Below are positions 18,720 through 27,958 of a DNA stretch of 42,676 nucleotides, in pieces. The translations under genes and the position numbers were made by a program. Location: positions 1-42,676 of the forward strand of contig NZ_SAXY01000061.1 in the NCBI RefSeq assembly GCF_008016535.1, given 5' to 3'. Source of the stretch: Brachyspira pilosicoli (lineage in GTDB: Bacteria; Spirochaetota; Brachyspiria; Brachyspirales; Brachyspiraceae). Below the pieces are notes generated by a model. The model had not been told where the DNA came from, ran no database searches, and saw only the letters and a program-made list of their open reading frames with translations. The stretch's first letter is position 1. Each line of letters opens with the position of its first letter.

Positions 18720-20249
18720 ATGATTAAAAGAGCATTGATATCTGTATTTTATAAAGACGGAATATTGGATTTTGCTAAGTTTTTAACTTCAAAGAATGTG
18801 GAAATAGTTTCTACAGGCGGAACTTATAAATATTTAAAAGAGAATAATATTCCTGTAATAGAGGTTGCTGAAGTTACAGGAGCTAAAGAGATGCTTGATG
18901 GAAGAGTAAAAACTTTGGACCCTAAAATACATGGTGCAATACTCGCTATAAGAGATAATCCTACTCATATGGAAACTATTAAAGAGAGGGGAATTACTCC
19001 TATTGATATGGTTATAGTTAATCTTTATCCTTTCTTTGAGAAGGTGCAAGATGAGAGTTTAAAATTTGAAGAGAAGATAGAGTTTATTGATATAGGCGGA
19101 CCTACTATGCTTCGTTCTGCTGCCAAGTCTTTTAAAGATGTTGTTGTTATAAGCGATGTAAAAGATTATGATTTGGTAAAAAGTGAAATGGAAAAAGGCG
19201 AAGTTAGTTTTGAAACAAAAAAATATTTAGCTTCTAAAGTATTTAATTTAACTTCTGCTTATGATGCTGCAGTGTCTGAGTTTATGTTTAGTTCATTAGA
19301 AAACAAAGAAGACAAAAAACTTAATTATTTGAATATGTCTTATGCATTAAAAGAAAAATTAAGATACGGGGAAAATCCTCATCAAAATGCAAGCTATTAT
19401 GTATCAACTACAGATAAAGGCTCTATGAAAGATTATGAACAGTTAAACGGAAAAGAGCTTTCATTTAACAATATTAGAGATATGGATATAGCTTTAAAAA
19501 TAGTGTTGGAATTTGATGAATCTAAAAAAGAATATGCATGCTCTGCTATAAAACACTCTACTCCTTGCGGTGCTGCTTTAGGAGGAAGTGTATTTGAGGC
19601 TTATAATAGAACTTATAACTGCGACCCTACTTCTATATTCGGCGGAATAGTAGCATTTAACAGCACTGTAGATGAAGATACAGCAAAAGAACTTATAAAA
19701 ATATTCTTAGAAATTGTTATTGCTAAAGATTTTACTCCAGAGGCTTTAGAAGTATTAAAAACAAAAAAGAATTTAAGAGTTATAAAGTATAAAACTAATA
19801 CTAATGATAAAATCAATCTTGTTAAAGTAGATGGAGGGTTACTTGTACAGGATGAAGACACTACTCTAATAGAAGATTATAAAGTTGTAACAGATAAAAA
19901 GCCTACAGAAGAAGAAATGAAGAATCTAGTATTCGGAATGAAGGTTGTAAAATATGCTAAGTCTAATGCTATAGTAGTTATAAAAGACTTTATGGCTAAG
20001 GGTATAGGAAGCGGACAGACTAACAGGATTTGGGCTTGCGAAGATGCTTTAGAGAGAGCAGGAGATGGGGTTGTAATGGCTTCTGATGCTTTCTTCCCAT
20101 TTAGAGATGTAGTGGACGCTTGTGCTAAATATAATATAAAAGCTATAATTCAGCCAGGAGGCTCTATGAGAGATCAAGAATCAATAGATGCTTGTAATGA
20201 ACATGGTATTGCTATGGTATTCACTGGCATAAGACATTTTAAGCATTAA
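18720..20249 (+). CDS. purH: Bifunctional AICAR transformylase / IMP cyclohydrolase
   Basis: Performs the last two steps of IMP synthesis. The frame can be read from a TTG at 18714, but the ATG at 18720 has GGAG at the right distance and gives the usual [10 protein letters not shown] start, so the product is 509 residues. The N-terminal cyclohydrolase domain has STGGT and [14 protein letters not shown]. The C-terminal transformylase domain has the catalytic Lys-His of IKHSTPCGA (K278, H279), FGGIVAFN and the C-terminal TGIRHFKH. Length and motifs are normal for the family. It is transcribed alone from its own promoter. Confidence 0.97.
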   Translation: MIKRALISVFYKDGILDFAKFLTSKNVEIVSTGGTYKYLKENNIPVIEVAEVTGAKEMLDGRVKTLDPKIHGAILAIRDNPTHMETIKERGITPIDMVIVNLYPFFEKVQDESLKFEEKIEFIDIGGPTMLRSAAKSFKDVVVISDVKDYDLVKSEMEKGEVSFETKKYLASKVFNLTSAYDAAVSEFMFSSLENKEDKKLNYLNMSYALKEKLRYGENPHQNASYYVSTTDKGSMKDYEQLNGKELSFNNIRDMDIALKIVLEFDESKKEYACSAIKHSTPCGAALGGSVFEAYNRTYNCDPTSIFGGIVAFNSTVDEDTAKELIKIFLEIVIAKDFTPEALEVLKTKKNLRVIKYKTNTNDKINLVKVDGGLLVQDEDTTLIEDYKVVTDKKPTEEEMKNLVFGMKVVKYAKSNAIVVIKDFMAKGIGSGQTNRIWACEDALERAGDGVVMASDAFFPFRDVVDACAKYNIKAIIQPGGSMRDQESIDACNEHGIAMVFTGIRHFKH

Positions 20250-20263
20250 AAAATATATATTTT

Positions 20264-20280
20264 TTAGTAATTTTTACTAA
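20264..20280. promoter_or_regulatory. Perfect 7-3-7 palindrome upstream of ahpC
   Basis: TTAGTAA-TTT-TTACTAA is a perfect inverted repeat 17 bases before the ahpC -35 box and 15 bases after the purH stop. It could be an operator for a peroxide or iron regulator of the Fur/PerR type (which use palindromes of this size) or a weak AT-rich terminator for purH. The sequence alone does not decide. Confidence 0.45.
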
Positions 20281-20297
20281 TTTGTACATTTTTTTAC

Positions 20298-20326
20298 TTG
20301 ACAAAATTTATTATTTAATGTATTGT
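20298..20326 (+). promoter_or_regulatory. Sigma-70 promoter of ahpC
   Basis: TTGACA (20298-20303), 17 bases, TATTGT (20321-20326). The ahpC ATG is 35 bases further, with an AAAGGAG ribosome site. Confidence 0.85.
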
Positions 20327-20360
20327 TAGAACATACAAACATAAATAAAAGGAGTTTATA

Positions 20361-20924
20361 ATGAGTTTAATCAATAAAAAACTTATAGATTTCAAAGTTG
20401 ATGCTTATCAAAATGGAGAGTTTAAAGAAGTTAGCACAAAAGATGTATTAGGTAAATGGAGTGTATTTTTCTTCTATCCTGCAGACTTCACTTTTGTATG
20501 TCCTACAGAATTAGAAGATTTAGGTACTGTTTATGATGAACTTAAAAAAATTAACTGTGAAGTATATTCAGTATCTGCAGATACACATTTCGTACATAAA
20601 GCTTGGGCAGACGCTTCACCAACTATTAAAAATTTAAAATATACTATGCTTGGAGACCCTACAGGATTATTAGGAAGATTCTTTGAAGTATTTGTAGAAG
20701 AAGCTGGACAAGACTTACGCGGAAGCTTTATTGTAAATCCTGAAGGTGAAATTAAGGCTTATGAAGTACATGATATGGGCATTGGTAGAGATGCTAATGA
20801 ATTAGTTCGTAAAGTACAAGCTGCTCAATATGTAGCTGAGCATGGCGGCGAAGTTTGTCCTGCTAAATGGAAGCCAGGTGCTAAAACTTTAAAACCAGGA
20901 ATTGATTTAGTTGGAAAAATCTAA
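20361..20924 (+). CDS. ahpC: Peroxiredoxin AhpC, typical 2-Cys
   Basis: 187 residues. It reduces hydrogen peroxide and organic peroxides in the cytoplasm. The peroxidatic Cys47 is in FTFVCPTE and the resolving Cys166 in GEVCPAKWKPG; the C-terminal YF-type tail is short. Length and motifs match bacterial AhpC. No ahpF reductase gene is adjacent, so its electron donor must be encoded elsewhere. A strong promoter and an ideal ribosome site suggest high expression, as expected for an oxygen-sensitive gut spirochaete. Confidence 0.96.
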   Translation: MSLINKKLIDFKVDAYQNGEFKEVSTKDVLGKWSVFFFYPADFTFVCPTELEDLGTVYDELKKINCEVYSVSADTHFVHKAWADASPTIKNLKYTMLGDPTGLLGRFFEVFVEEAGQDLRGSFIVNPEGEIKAYEVHDMGIGRDANELVRKVQAAQYVAEHGGEVCPAKWKPGAKTLKPGIDLVGKI

Positions 20925-20950
20925 TTAGTTAAACATTTAAAATATAGTTA

Positions 20951-20982
20951 AAAAGGAGGCTCAAAAAGCCTCCTTTTTATTT
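20951..20982. terminator. Bidirectional rho-independent terminator
   Basis: A perfect 10-bp stem AAAAGGAGGC (20951-20960) with GCCTCCTTTT (20968-20977), T-run to the right and A-run to the left. It ends ahpC and, on the other strand, fabD. Confidence 0.95.
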
Positions 20983-21007
20983 TTATAAATATTAAAAAAA
21001 TTATTTT

Positions 21008-21916
21008 TTATTGTACTGAGTTTAGAGAGTCATTATCAAATACGCAAACAGCCTCTATTTCAGGAGCTATCTTTTTAGACATACCAACTAAAACTTTACC
21101 GGGTCCGCATTCATATATTTTATTAACTCCTTTGCTTTGAAGATTAATCATACTATCATACCATCTTACAGTAGAGAACATTTGTTTGTAAAGGTTGTCT
21201 TTTATATTATCGAAGTTATGTACATCTGCCGTAACATTAGATAAAACTTTATTACCGCTATTATTAAATTGAACATTATCCAAGAATTTTTTAAGTTCAT
21301 CAGCGGCAGGCTTCATAAAAGGTGAGTGGAAAGCACCAGAAACTTTTAAAGGCATAACCCTTTTAGCACCAGCCTCTTGAAGTTTAGGAGTAACAGTTTC
21401 TATAGCACTAAGTAAACCAGATATAACAATTTGGTCTTTTAAGTTATAGTTAGCAGCAACTACTTCTTTGCTTTCAGGCATGCATTTAGAAACGGTGTCA
21501 TAATCCAAACCAAGCACAGCAGCCATACCATAAGGAGCATCGGCACCGGCTTTTGCCATAAGAAGACCTCTTGTTCTTGCAATCTTTACAGCATCTTCAA
21601 AAGAGATGTATCCAGCAGCAGAAAGTGCAGTAATCTCTCCTAAACTATGTCCTGCAAAATAGTCTCCCTTTATTCCTTTAGCTTTTAAAGCCTCATAAAC
21701 AGCCATACCAACAGTAACCAAAGCAGGCTGAGTGTTTTCTGTTTTCTTTAAATCCTCTTCAGTTCCTTCAAAACATAATGCCTTAATATCTACATCATCT
21801 AAAATATTAGCAGCTTTATCAAATATAGCCTTAGACTCTGCTACATTATCATATAAAGATTTACCCATTCCAACAGTTTGAGAGCCTTGTCCCGGAAATA
21901 AAAATGCTATTGACAT
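21008..21916 (-). CDS. fabD: Malonyl-CoA:acyl carrier protein transacylase
   Basis: 302 residues. It moves malonyl groups from CoA to acyl carrier protein for fatty acid elongation. The family motifs are all present: FPGQGSQ (8-13 region), the active Ser91 in GHSLGE, Arg116, and His197 in GAFHSPFM. AAGGAG precedes the ATG. The other fab genes are not in the window, so it stands alone here, convergent with ahpC through a shared terminator. Confidence 0.96.
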   Translation of the reverse strand: MSIAFLFPGQGSQTVGMGKSLYDNVAESKAIFDKAANILDDVDIKALCFEGTEEDLKKTENTQPALVTVGMAVYEALKAKGIKGDYFAGHSLGEITALSAAGYISFEDAVKIARTRGLLMAKAGADAPYGMAAVLGLDYDTVSKCMPESKEVVAANYNLKDQIVISGLLSAIETVTPKLQEAGAKRVMPLKVSGAFHSPFMKPAADELKKFLDNVQFNNSGNKVLSNVTADVHNFDNIKDNLYKQMFSTVRWYDSMINLQSKGVNKIYECGPGKVLVGMSKKIAPEIEAVCVFDNDSLNSVQ

Positions 21917-22094
21917 AAGTATTATTCTCCTTCGTTTTTAACTTTATATATTTATAAGTTATATTAACTATATTCAAGATATTAACAATAAATTACGCTT
22001 TTATCAAGTAAGTTTTTATAACTCTATTAATAAAACCATTTATATTTTTATCAATAATTTATAAATAATAAAAAATTAATAAAGTTTATATTTC

Positions 22095-22185
22095 TTATTG
22101 TTCTTTTTCCCGCGTACGAGCTGTACCACCTTACCGCACGGTAATGCTATGCTTTAATTATAACTTATTAGTCGTGCGGGGGAGT
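22095..22185. repeat. GC-rich intergenic repeat (TTATTGTTCTTTTTCCCGC and CCGCACG modules)
   Basis: In otherwise very AT-rich DNA, 22095-22113 is identical for 19 bases to 36345-36363. It is followed by CCGCACG (22134-22140) and its complement CGTGCGG (22173-22179). The rest of this roughly 480-base gap between fabD and the DUF4340 gene is AT-rich, and I see nothing else in it. Confidence 0.75.
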
Positions 22186-22398
22186 GCATTTTAATGTACA
22201 ATTAAATGTTGTAGCTAAAATATAATATTTTTATTCATTTATGGTAATATAGTAAGTACATATATTAATGACAAAGTATAAAATATCAAAATAAATATAA
22301 TTGTTTAAATAATATATAATGCTATACTTCTAAATGCTTTACAATTTTGTTTATTTTTGTATAATAAATTTTAAATTTAAAAAATGGAGAATAATTTG

Positions 22399-23310
22399 AT
22401 GGCAAACATTCAAAAGAAATATATAATACTCTCTTCTATAGTTGTAGTTCTAGCAATAATTTTAATACTCACAATTACATTAAAAAATAAAGGCTATTCT
22501 TTGCCTAAATTTAAAACTATTAATACACAATTAAGCGAAATCACTATTACAAGAAACGGTAATGAAACAATTACAATAAAATTTAATGATAATAAATGGA
22601 TAGTAAATGATAAATATAATGCTGATTTTAATGCAATAGAATCAATAACAAATGCATTTAATAATATACAGCCAGTAGAATTATTATCCAGAGGAAGTGA
22701 TGAAATATTAGATAAATACAGACTATCAGATAATGAAGCTTTAATTGTAAAAGCAAAAGACATTTCATCTAAAGAAGTGAGAAATATAAGATTTGGTATG
22801 AAAGCTAATTTTGGTAATTTAGTATATGCACAAATTAATAATGATAAAAATGTTTATTTGATTGGCAACACACCTATTAATCCTAAAGATATATTTGATA
22901 AAACTGAAGATGACTTAATAAATAAAACTATATCATTTGTAAGAATTGATGATATAAATAAAATAACTATATCGTATAATAACAATTCATACACTATAGA
23001 AAAAACTGATTCTACTAATTGGACTAAAACTTGGAATAATAAAAATATTGACCAAAATGATATATATACTTCTTTATATTCTATTGCTAATTTAGAAGCA
23101 GATGGGCTTATAAAAGATAATACTCAAAAATCTAATTTATTATATAAAATAGAGATATATTTATTAGATAATAAAACAGTAAGTTATAATATATATTCTA
23201 AAACTGATAATTATGAAATAGAATTAGTAAATGATAATAATAGATACTATTTATTAGAATCTAGTTTTCAAAACTTAGAAGAGAAAATAAATGATATAAT
23301 AAACAATTAA
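22399..23310 (+). CDS. DUF4340-like membrane-anchored protein
   Basis: About 303 residues from the ATG at 22399 (GGAGAA ribosome site; a further ATG at 22384 overlaps that site and is less likely). One N-terminal membrane anchor (about residues 9-26) is followed by an extracytoplasmic domain of repeated beta-strand units: ITITRNGNETITIKFNDNKWIVND resembles the DUF4340 fold, as does KDIFDKTEDDLINKTISF. Such proteins often sit beside gliding-type ABC transporters, but none is adjacent here. The stop overlaps the stop of the convergent membrane protein gene. Function unknown. Confidence 0.75.
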   Translation: MANIQKKYIILSSIVVVLAIILILTITLKNKGYSLPKFKTINTQLSEITITRNGNETITIKFNDNKWIVNDKYNADFNAIESITNAFNNIQPVELLSRGSDEILDKYRLSDNEALIVKAKDISSKEVRNIRFGMKANFGNLVYAQINNDKNVYLIGNTPINPKDIFDKTEDDLINKTISFVRIDDINKITISYNNNSYTIEKTDSTNWTKTWNNKNIDQNDIYTSLYSIANLEADGLIKDNTQKSNLLYKIEIYLLDNKTVSYNIYSKTDNYEIELVNDNNRYYLLESSFQNLEEKINDIINN

Positions 23311-24077
23311 ATATCATCATCTATTGTTGCACTAGTAACAAAATCTCTATTTAAAAAATATAATGAGATTAATATTTTAAAATAAGTATCAAAGAAATAT
23401 AGTATTATCATGGATAAAAAATAATATAATACTCCCTCTCTTGTATCCATTGGTGCTGAAGGGAAAGTTATTATAAATGCATTTTGAAATAATACTATAA
23501 AAGCAAGCATAGATAATGATTTAAAAAACTTAGGTTTTACCAAAGAAAAAGAATATCTAATAGCATCTATACCCCAAGTATGCCTTAAAGCACATATGTT
23601 TGTAGTGAACATAAATAAAATCATAAGCACTATACCGGGAACTATAAAGAAAGAAAGTCCAAAGAAATATATAACTATTGTAATGATAGAAGTCACTAAT
23701 ATTGGAATTATCATTTGAAAAGTTTTAATTATTGCAAAAGAAGCGGTTCTAATTTTATCATAAATTAAGCCTTCTACTAATAATGCAATTGACACTGCCG
23801 AAATAATATCTAAAAACCAAGATAAAAATAAATTAATATAAAAACCTTCATTAACCTCATTTTGAAACCAATCAACAACATCTTTAAATGTTTGCATCTT
23901 TGTAGGGTCAAACATAGTAGGCGGGAAATATATAGTTGTAATTATTGTCGGCATCGCACATAAAAAACCAACTAATAAAAAATTAACAAAATTATGTCTA
24001 AAAAGTGAAAATGCTAAAGTAAATAAGTCTACTACTTCAAAATCTTTTTTTTCTAATGCTTTTCTTAATGACAGCAT
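23307..24077 (-). CDS. Multi-pass membrane protein, unknown function
   Basis: 256 residues with about six hydrophobic segments (near 30-50, 85-105, 118-140, 140-165, 190-210, 225-245) and a charged N-terminus. The pattern of long helices with a central FFIVPGIVLMILFMFTTNI and a RYSFSLVKPKFFKSL re-entrant part recalls the glycerophosphodiester phosphodiesterase membrane-domain or UPF0259-like proteins, without catalytic residues. Stop codons of this gene and the DUF4340 gene overlap tail to tail (23307-23310). No specific role is assigned. Confidence 0.7.
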   Translation of the reverse strand: MLSLRKALEKKDFEVVDLFTLAFSLFRHNFVNFLLVGFLCAMPTIITTIYFPPTMFDPTKMQTFKDVVDWFQNEVNEGFYINLFLSWFLDIISAVSIALLVEGLIYDKIRTASFAIIKTFQMIIPILVTSIITIVIYFFGLSFFIVPGIVLMILFMFTTNICALRHTWGIDAIRYSFSLVKPKFFKSLSMLAFIVLFQNAFIITFPSAPMDTREGVLYYFLSMIILYFFDTYFKILISLYFLNRDFVTSATIDDDI

Positions 24078-24134
24078 AATAATCCTTAAATAAAATAATA
24101 CTACATTATATATTATAAAAAATTAAATACAATT

Positions 24135-25379
24135 TTATTCTAAGCCGTATATTTTAAAAAACTCACTTAATATTGTATGCATTATTATTCTTTTTTTGTC
24201 ATAATCCAGATTACGGGTAAGCTCTATACCATATGCATCTATTCCTTTTTCTGCGGCATAGTAGGTTATAGTTGTTGGCATCGGATAATACATTTGTTTG
24301 AATTTAAACTTCATAGGCTCTATTCTTGAATTGATATTATCAAGTACTTTTTTTACATTATCATCTAGCTTCCTAGTGTCATATATAATAGAGTCTCCAA
24401 AAAACTCTTTAAATCCATTACCCTCATGAAGCGTAAGTACAACATCTATATCATATTCATCAAGCATATCCATATATTTTTGTGCTAATTTATCCGTATC
24501 TGTTCTGTTAATCTTTTTATCAAAAAATCTGTTATTAATGTCTTGTCCTTCTATGGCACGAGTATTTAATCTATAAGCCTCAGGAACTGCTATAGGTATT
24601 ATAGTTAGACTTCCCTTTTTTATAGGCATATTAAGTCTTTCTATTGCAACATCTGTACCAACTCTCTCGCTTCCATGCGGAACTATTAAAAATACATTAG
24701 GTCCTTTTTTAGGATGTACTATTCTATATATTGTAGTTTCATTTTTACTGCCTTCTAATATAGTAAAGTTATATCTCTCTATACCCTCGTTTAAATGGTC
24801 ATTCATCTCTATTTCTAATTGTCTTGATACATTCTCTAATAAAGTCTTTTCGTTTTCATTAATATTATAAGGTCCATTCATAGAAGAGTTTATTAATGTT
24901 TTATTAAAAGGCTCTAAATAATATGATATGCCTAGAGATTGAGCAGGCTCTATTTTTACTGCATTATTATGGCTTAATACTGTCATATCATTATTATAAG
25001 AAATTATGGCAAATGATTTTCCTTTGAAACCATATGCTTTATTATCTTTAGTTAGTGTGATTTTTACTTCATCATTATGTTTGCTTTTTATATATATATA
25101 TCCAAAATGAAGTGTAAATTGATTGTTTTGAAATGTTAATTTAGATTCAGGCATTAATATTATCGATTTCTCGCCATTATCTATTACCATATATGAAGAT
25201 TCTTTTGTTGATATTGAAAAATAATCTTCAGGAAAACTTTTTTTTATATCTATATGAGAATGCTCCTTATTTACAATAACAGAAGCCTCGCCTTGTCTTG
25301 ATATTACCTTAAAATTATTAGCAAGAAGAGAATTAATACTAATGATAAATATTATAATTATATTTTGTAGTTTTTTCAT
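24135..25379 (-). CDS. Secreted FecR-like plus M14-type zinc carboxypeptidase/amidase
   Basis: 414 residues. The signal peptide is 1-20 (ending SLLA). Residues about 25-145 are strand-rich with a FecR-like flavour (GEASVIV, SYMVIDNGEKSIILMPES, YGFKGKSFAIIS). Residues about 220-410 form an M14-like metallopeptidase: zinc ligands H235 and E238 (PHGSERVGTD) and H318 (LTLHEG), substrate-site DINNRF (280-285), and catalytic Glu386 (YGIELTRN). All key positions are filled, so it is probably active in the periplasm. Peptidoglycan DL-carboxypeptidases that set helical cell shape belong to related M14/M99 groups. Weak ribosome site. It lies downstream of a decayed lipoprotein gene, with a terminator between. 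Confidence 0.75.
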   Translation of the reverse strand: MKKLQNIIIIFIISINSLLANNFKVISRQGEASVIVNKEHSHIDIKKSFPEDYFSISTKESSYMVIDNGEKSIILMPESKLTFQNNQFTLHFGYIYIKSKHNDEVKITLTKDNKAYGFKGKSFAIISYNNDMTVLSHNNAVKIEPAQSLGISYYLEPFNKTLINSSMNGPYNINENEKTLLENVSRQLEIEMNDHLNEGIERYNFTILEGSKNETTIYRIVHPKKGPNVFLIVPHGSERVGTDVAIERLNMPIKKGSLTIIPIAVPEAYRLNTRAIEGQDINNRFFDKKINRTDTDKLAQKYMDMLDEYDIDVVLTLHEGNGFKEFFGDSIIYDTRKLDDNVKKVLDNINSRIEPMKFKFKQMYYPMPTTITYYAAEKGIDAYGIELTRNLDYDKKRIIMHTILSEFFKIYGLE

Positions 25380-25437
25380 CTGCTATATACCAACTTTATA
25401 ATTTAGAGTATCGTTTTTATTGTCGTTTAAAAATAAA

Positions 25438-25472
25438 AATGCTTTAAATAAAAAGTTTTTATTTAAAGCATT
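25438..25472. terminator. Long perfect hairpin, bidirectional terminator
   Basis: AATGCTTTAAATAAA pairs perfectly with TTTATTTAAAGCATT around a short loop; T-runs lie outside both arms. It ends transcription of the lipoprotein gene before the metallopeptidase gene. Confidence 0.85.
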
Positions 25473-25494
25473 CTTTTTTATATGGCATCAGTAA

Positions 25495-26383
25495 TTATTG
25501 TCTAGTATATAACAAATTATCTGGTGATATAGTAGTTATTTTTTTATTGTATTTAGCAGAAATAGGTACTCCATCTTCATTTAATGTTATTTCTAATTTA
25601 TTATTATAATCCATGTAAATAAAATTTAATTGATTTACAGCTTCATTAATTTTACTGTTGGATGTATCAATAAAAACTACGCTATATAAAGGTCCATAAA
25701 ATACTGTATAACCTAAATTATTTTTATCATCTCTTGATAGTTCAAGAAAAGATGCTGGTATTTTTACCTTTGCAACTCCATTTTCTAAATATTCTACAAA
25801 CTCTTTTGTTATGTTTACATTTCTATTATCATTAGCATTGAATGTACCCTGAAAATAATCCTCAATGCCTTCTTTAACACTAGGTGCTTTATCTAGCATT
25901 CCAATTATTATTTCTGAAGTTTTTTTATTTGTTACATAAACATATCCAACTGTTTCATCATCATAAATAGGAAAATGTATCTCCCCAACCCAAGTGCCGT
26001 CACTTATTATATAACCAAAATATCTATCATAGTATTATTATCCTCTTTTTCTGGTTTGCTGTAAATATTCTCTTTTGCAAAACTTACTATATTTTGTGAT
26101 TTACCGTTTGATATTACTAAACCGCTTACTCCTCCGTCTTTTATAGTTATATCAACTCCATTGTTTCCTGTTTCATCAGAATTAAAAAATTTCCAAGTTC
26201 CGTTATATTTTTCATCTAGACCATTAATTGTATAAGATGTAGTAATAATTTTTGCATTATTATTGTTGTTATTATTGTATATATCATCTTTAGTAGGATT
26301 TGTTATGTCATTATTCTTTGAACTACAAGCCGCTATAGTAAAAATGCTAATACAAACCAGTACATATTGTAATTTTTTATCAT
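25495..26383 (-). pseudogene. Lipoprotein gene broken by two single-base deletions
   Basis: The ATG at 26383 has an AAAGGAT ribosome site. Reading it directly stops after 16 codons, but adding one A to the A6 tract just after the ATG gives KKLQYVLVCISIFTIAACSS, a good lipoprotein signal with lipobox IAAC. The frame then runs (GLDEKYNGTWKFFNSDETG) to about 26035, where a second one-base loss shifts it; the next frame reads YDRYFGYIISDGTWVGEIHF and joins the open frame to 25495. The length is two short of a multiple of three, as two deletions require. The intact product (about 296 aa) would be an exported lipoprotein of unknown role with lipocalin-like strands. Confidence 0.85.
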
Positions 26384-26483
26384 TTTATATCCTTTTTAGT
26401 AAATTACTTTTACAATAACTCTTTATATTGTTCCGTAATTATACAATATAATTATAAAAAAAGCTAGCATTTTTTATTACATA

Positions 26484-26681
26484 CCCCGCCCTTTATATTT
26501 ATTGCCTAAAATAAAAAATATAGTCTCTATTTTCTTATCAGATAATTAAGAATTATAAGCTGCCCGCCCAAGCTTTTTGAAATTTAAAAGACTCTCAACC
26601 GCACGTTAAATTAAACAAAAAACATAATAAAATTTATATTCTAATCTTGTTAATATAGTTTATTTTATACAGCGTGCGGTG
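26484..26681 (+). repeat. Composite intergenic element, copy A: four GC-rich blocks at fixed spacing
   Basis: Blocks CCCGCCCTTTAT (26485), CCCGCCCAAG (26563), CCGCACGTT (26599) and CGTGCGGTG (26673) stand in AT-rich DNA. The same blocks in the same order occur on the minus strand at 31514-31318; block-to-block distances are 78, 37 and 73 here against 77, 38 and 73 there. The third and fourth blocks are complementary to each other. Confidence 0.75.
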
Positions 26682-26728
26682 AATCATTTACTTATAATAA
26701 AAAATTTAAAAAAAATAAAAAAAATGCT

Positions 26729-26756
26729 AAACCCAATTTAAGTTTATGCCGATAGA
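26729..26756 (+). promoter_or_regulatory. Sigma-28-like promoter of flaB
   Basis: TAAA (26729-26732), 16 bases, then GCCGATAG (26749-26756). The flagellar sigma-28 consensus is TAAA-N15-GCCGATAA, so this is one base longer in spacing and one base off in the -10 box. It lies about 250 bases before the flagellin start, giving a long leader. Confidence 0.75.
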
Positions 26757-26777
26757 GCCGAGAACTAATATATAGAA

Positions 26778-26977
26778 AAACGAAGGTCCAAAGATTTGGC
26801 GGTCTCGAACCTTTCGTTTTTATTATTAATTGATAAACCATATTTAGGTATTTTTATTTGCAGATAAAAATGCCTTGAGAGTTTATGACTTACCAAAAAC
26901 CTTAATTTGTTTAAAATCTCGGAAAGTCATAAATTCTCTTTAATATTTTTTTGCCAATTAGGCACGGATGCCTTTTT
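26778..26977 (+). promoter_or_regulatory. Structured leader of flaB with four hairpins
   Basis: Hairpin 1: AAAACGAAGGT (26778) with ACCTTTCGTTTT (to 26821). Hairpin 2: AGGTATTTTTAT (26846-26857) with ATAAAAATGCCT (26864-26875). Hairpin 3: 15 bp, 26877-26891 with 26924-26938, one G-U pair, then a T7 run. Hairpin 4: AGGCA-CGGA-TGCCT (26960-26973) then T-run. In hairpin 4 GGCA can instead pair with TGCC at 26952-26955, so two pairings exclude each other, as in attenuators. No known riboswitch family is recognised. Confidence 0.6.
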
Positions 26978-27003
26978 GAATAAATATATCAGGGAGGATG
27001 ACA

Positions 27004-27864
27004 ATGATCATCAATAATAATATCAGTGCAGTAAATGCACAACGTACTTTAAAATTTAGGAATGTAGACCTTTCTAAAGATATGTCAACTTTAGCTTCTG
27101 GTATGAGAATTAACAGAGCTGGAGATGATGCTTCTGGATTAGCAGTATCAGAAAAAATGCGTACACAAATTCGCGGTTTACGTCAAGCTGAAAGAAATAC
27201 TCAAGATGGTATATCTTTCATTCAAACTACTGAAGGTTACCTTCAAGAAAGTCAAGACATCTTACAAAGAATTCGTGAATTAGCTGTACAATCTGCTAAC
27301 GGTATCTATACTGATGATGACAGAATGCTCATTCAAGTTGAAGTTTCTCAATTAGTAGATGAAGTTAATCGTATTGCTAGTCAAGCTCAGTTTAACACTC
27401 TTAATATGCTTACTGGTAGATTTGCTGATCCTAATGCCGGCGGAAACCCTGCTGCAAGTATGTGGTTTCACATGGGAGCTAATATGGACGAAAGAAGAAG
27501 AGTTTATATAGGTACTATGACTGCTGCTGCTTTAGGTTTACAAAATGCTAATGACGGTACTAGCCTTTCTATTTCTTCTATTGACAGTGCTAATACTGCT
27601 ATAGGTTTATTAGACGAAGCTTTAATGAAAGTTTCTAAACAAAGATCTAATCTTGGTGCTTATCAAAACAGATTAGAGCTTACTGCTCAAGGTTTGATGA
27701 TAGGTTATGAAAACACTATGGCTTCTGAAAGCAGAATAAGAGATACAGATATGGCTGAAGCTTCTGTTAAATTTGCTAAAGATCAAATACTTAGTCAAAC
27801 TAACTTAGCTATGCTTGCTCAAGCTAACACTATAACTCAAGGTGTATTACGCTTAGTTCAATGA
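27004..27864 (+). CDS. flaB: Flagellin, periplasmic flagellar core protein FlaB
   Basis: 286 residues from the ATG at 27004; an earlier in-frame ATG at 26998 touches the GGGAGG ribosome site, so it is not the start. The N-terminus [16 protein letters not shown] and the C-terminus ([11 protein letters not shown] ... [16 protein letters not shown]) are the conserved D0/D1 helices that build the filament. The central part is short, without the variable D2/D3 domains, as in spirochaete core flagellins. The product forms the core of the filaments that lie between the membranes and drive motility. A strong terminator follows. Confidence 0.96.
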   Translation: MIINNNISAVNAQRTLKFRNVDLSKDMSTLASGMRINRAGDDASGLAVSEKMRTQIRGLRQAERNTQDGISFIQTTEGYLQESQDILQRIRELAVQSANGIYTDDDRMLIQVEVSQLVDEVNRIASQAQFNTLNMLTGRFADPNAGGNPAASMWFHMGANMDERRRVYIGTMTAAALGLQNANDGTSLSISSIDSANTAIGLLDEALMKVSKQRSNLGAYQNRLELTAQGLMIGYENTMASESRIRDTDMAEASVKFAKDQILSQTNLAMLAQANTITQGVLRLVQ

Positions 27865-27893
27865 TGATTTTTATTTATTGATTGATTGAAAAA

Positions 27894-27934
27894 AGAAAAA
27901 AGCTGTTCTCAAAAATGGGAGCAGCTTTTTTCTT
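27894..27934 (+). terminator. Rho-independent terminator of flaB
   Basis: AAAAAAGCTG and GGAG/TTCTC segments pair (27896-27910 with 27917-27933), and the right arm ends in six T. The A-run on the left may also serve the opposite strand. Confidence 0.92.
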
Positions 27935-27958
27935 AATATCTATTTTGTAAATATTTTT

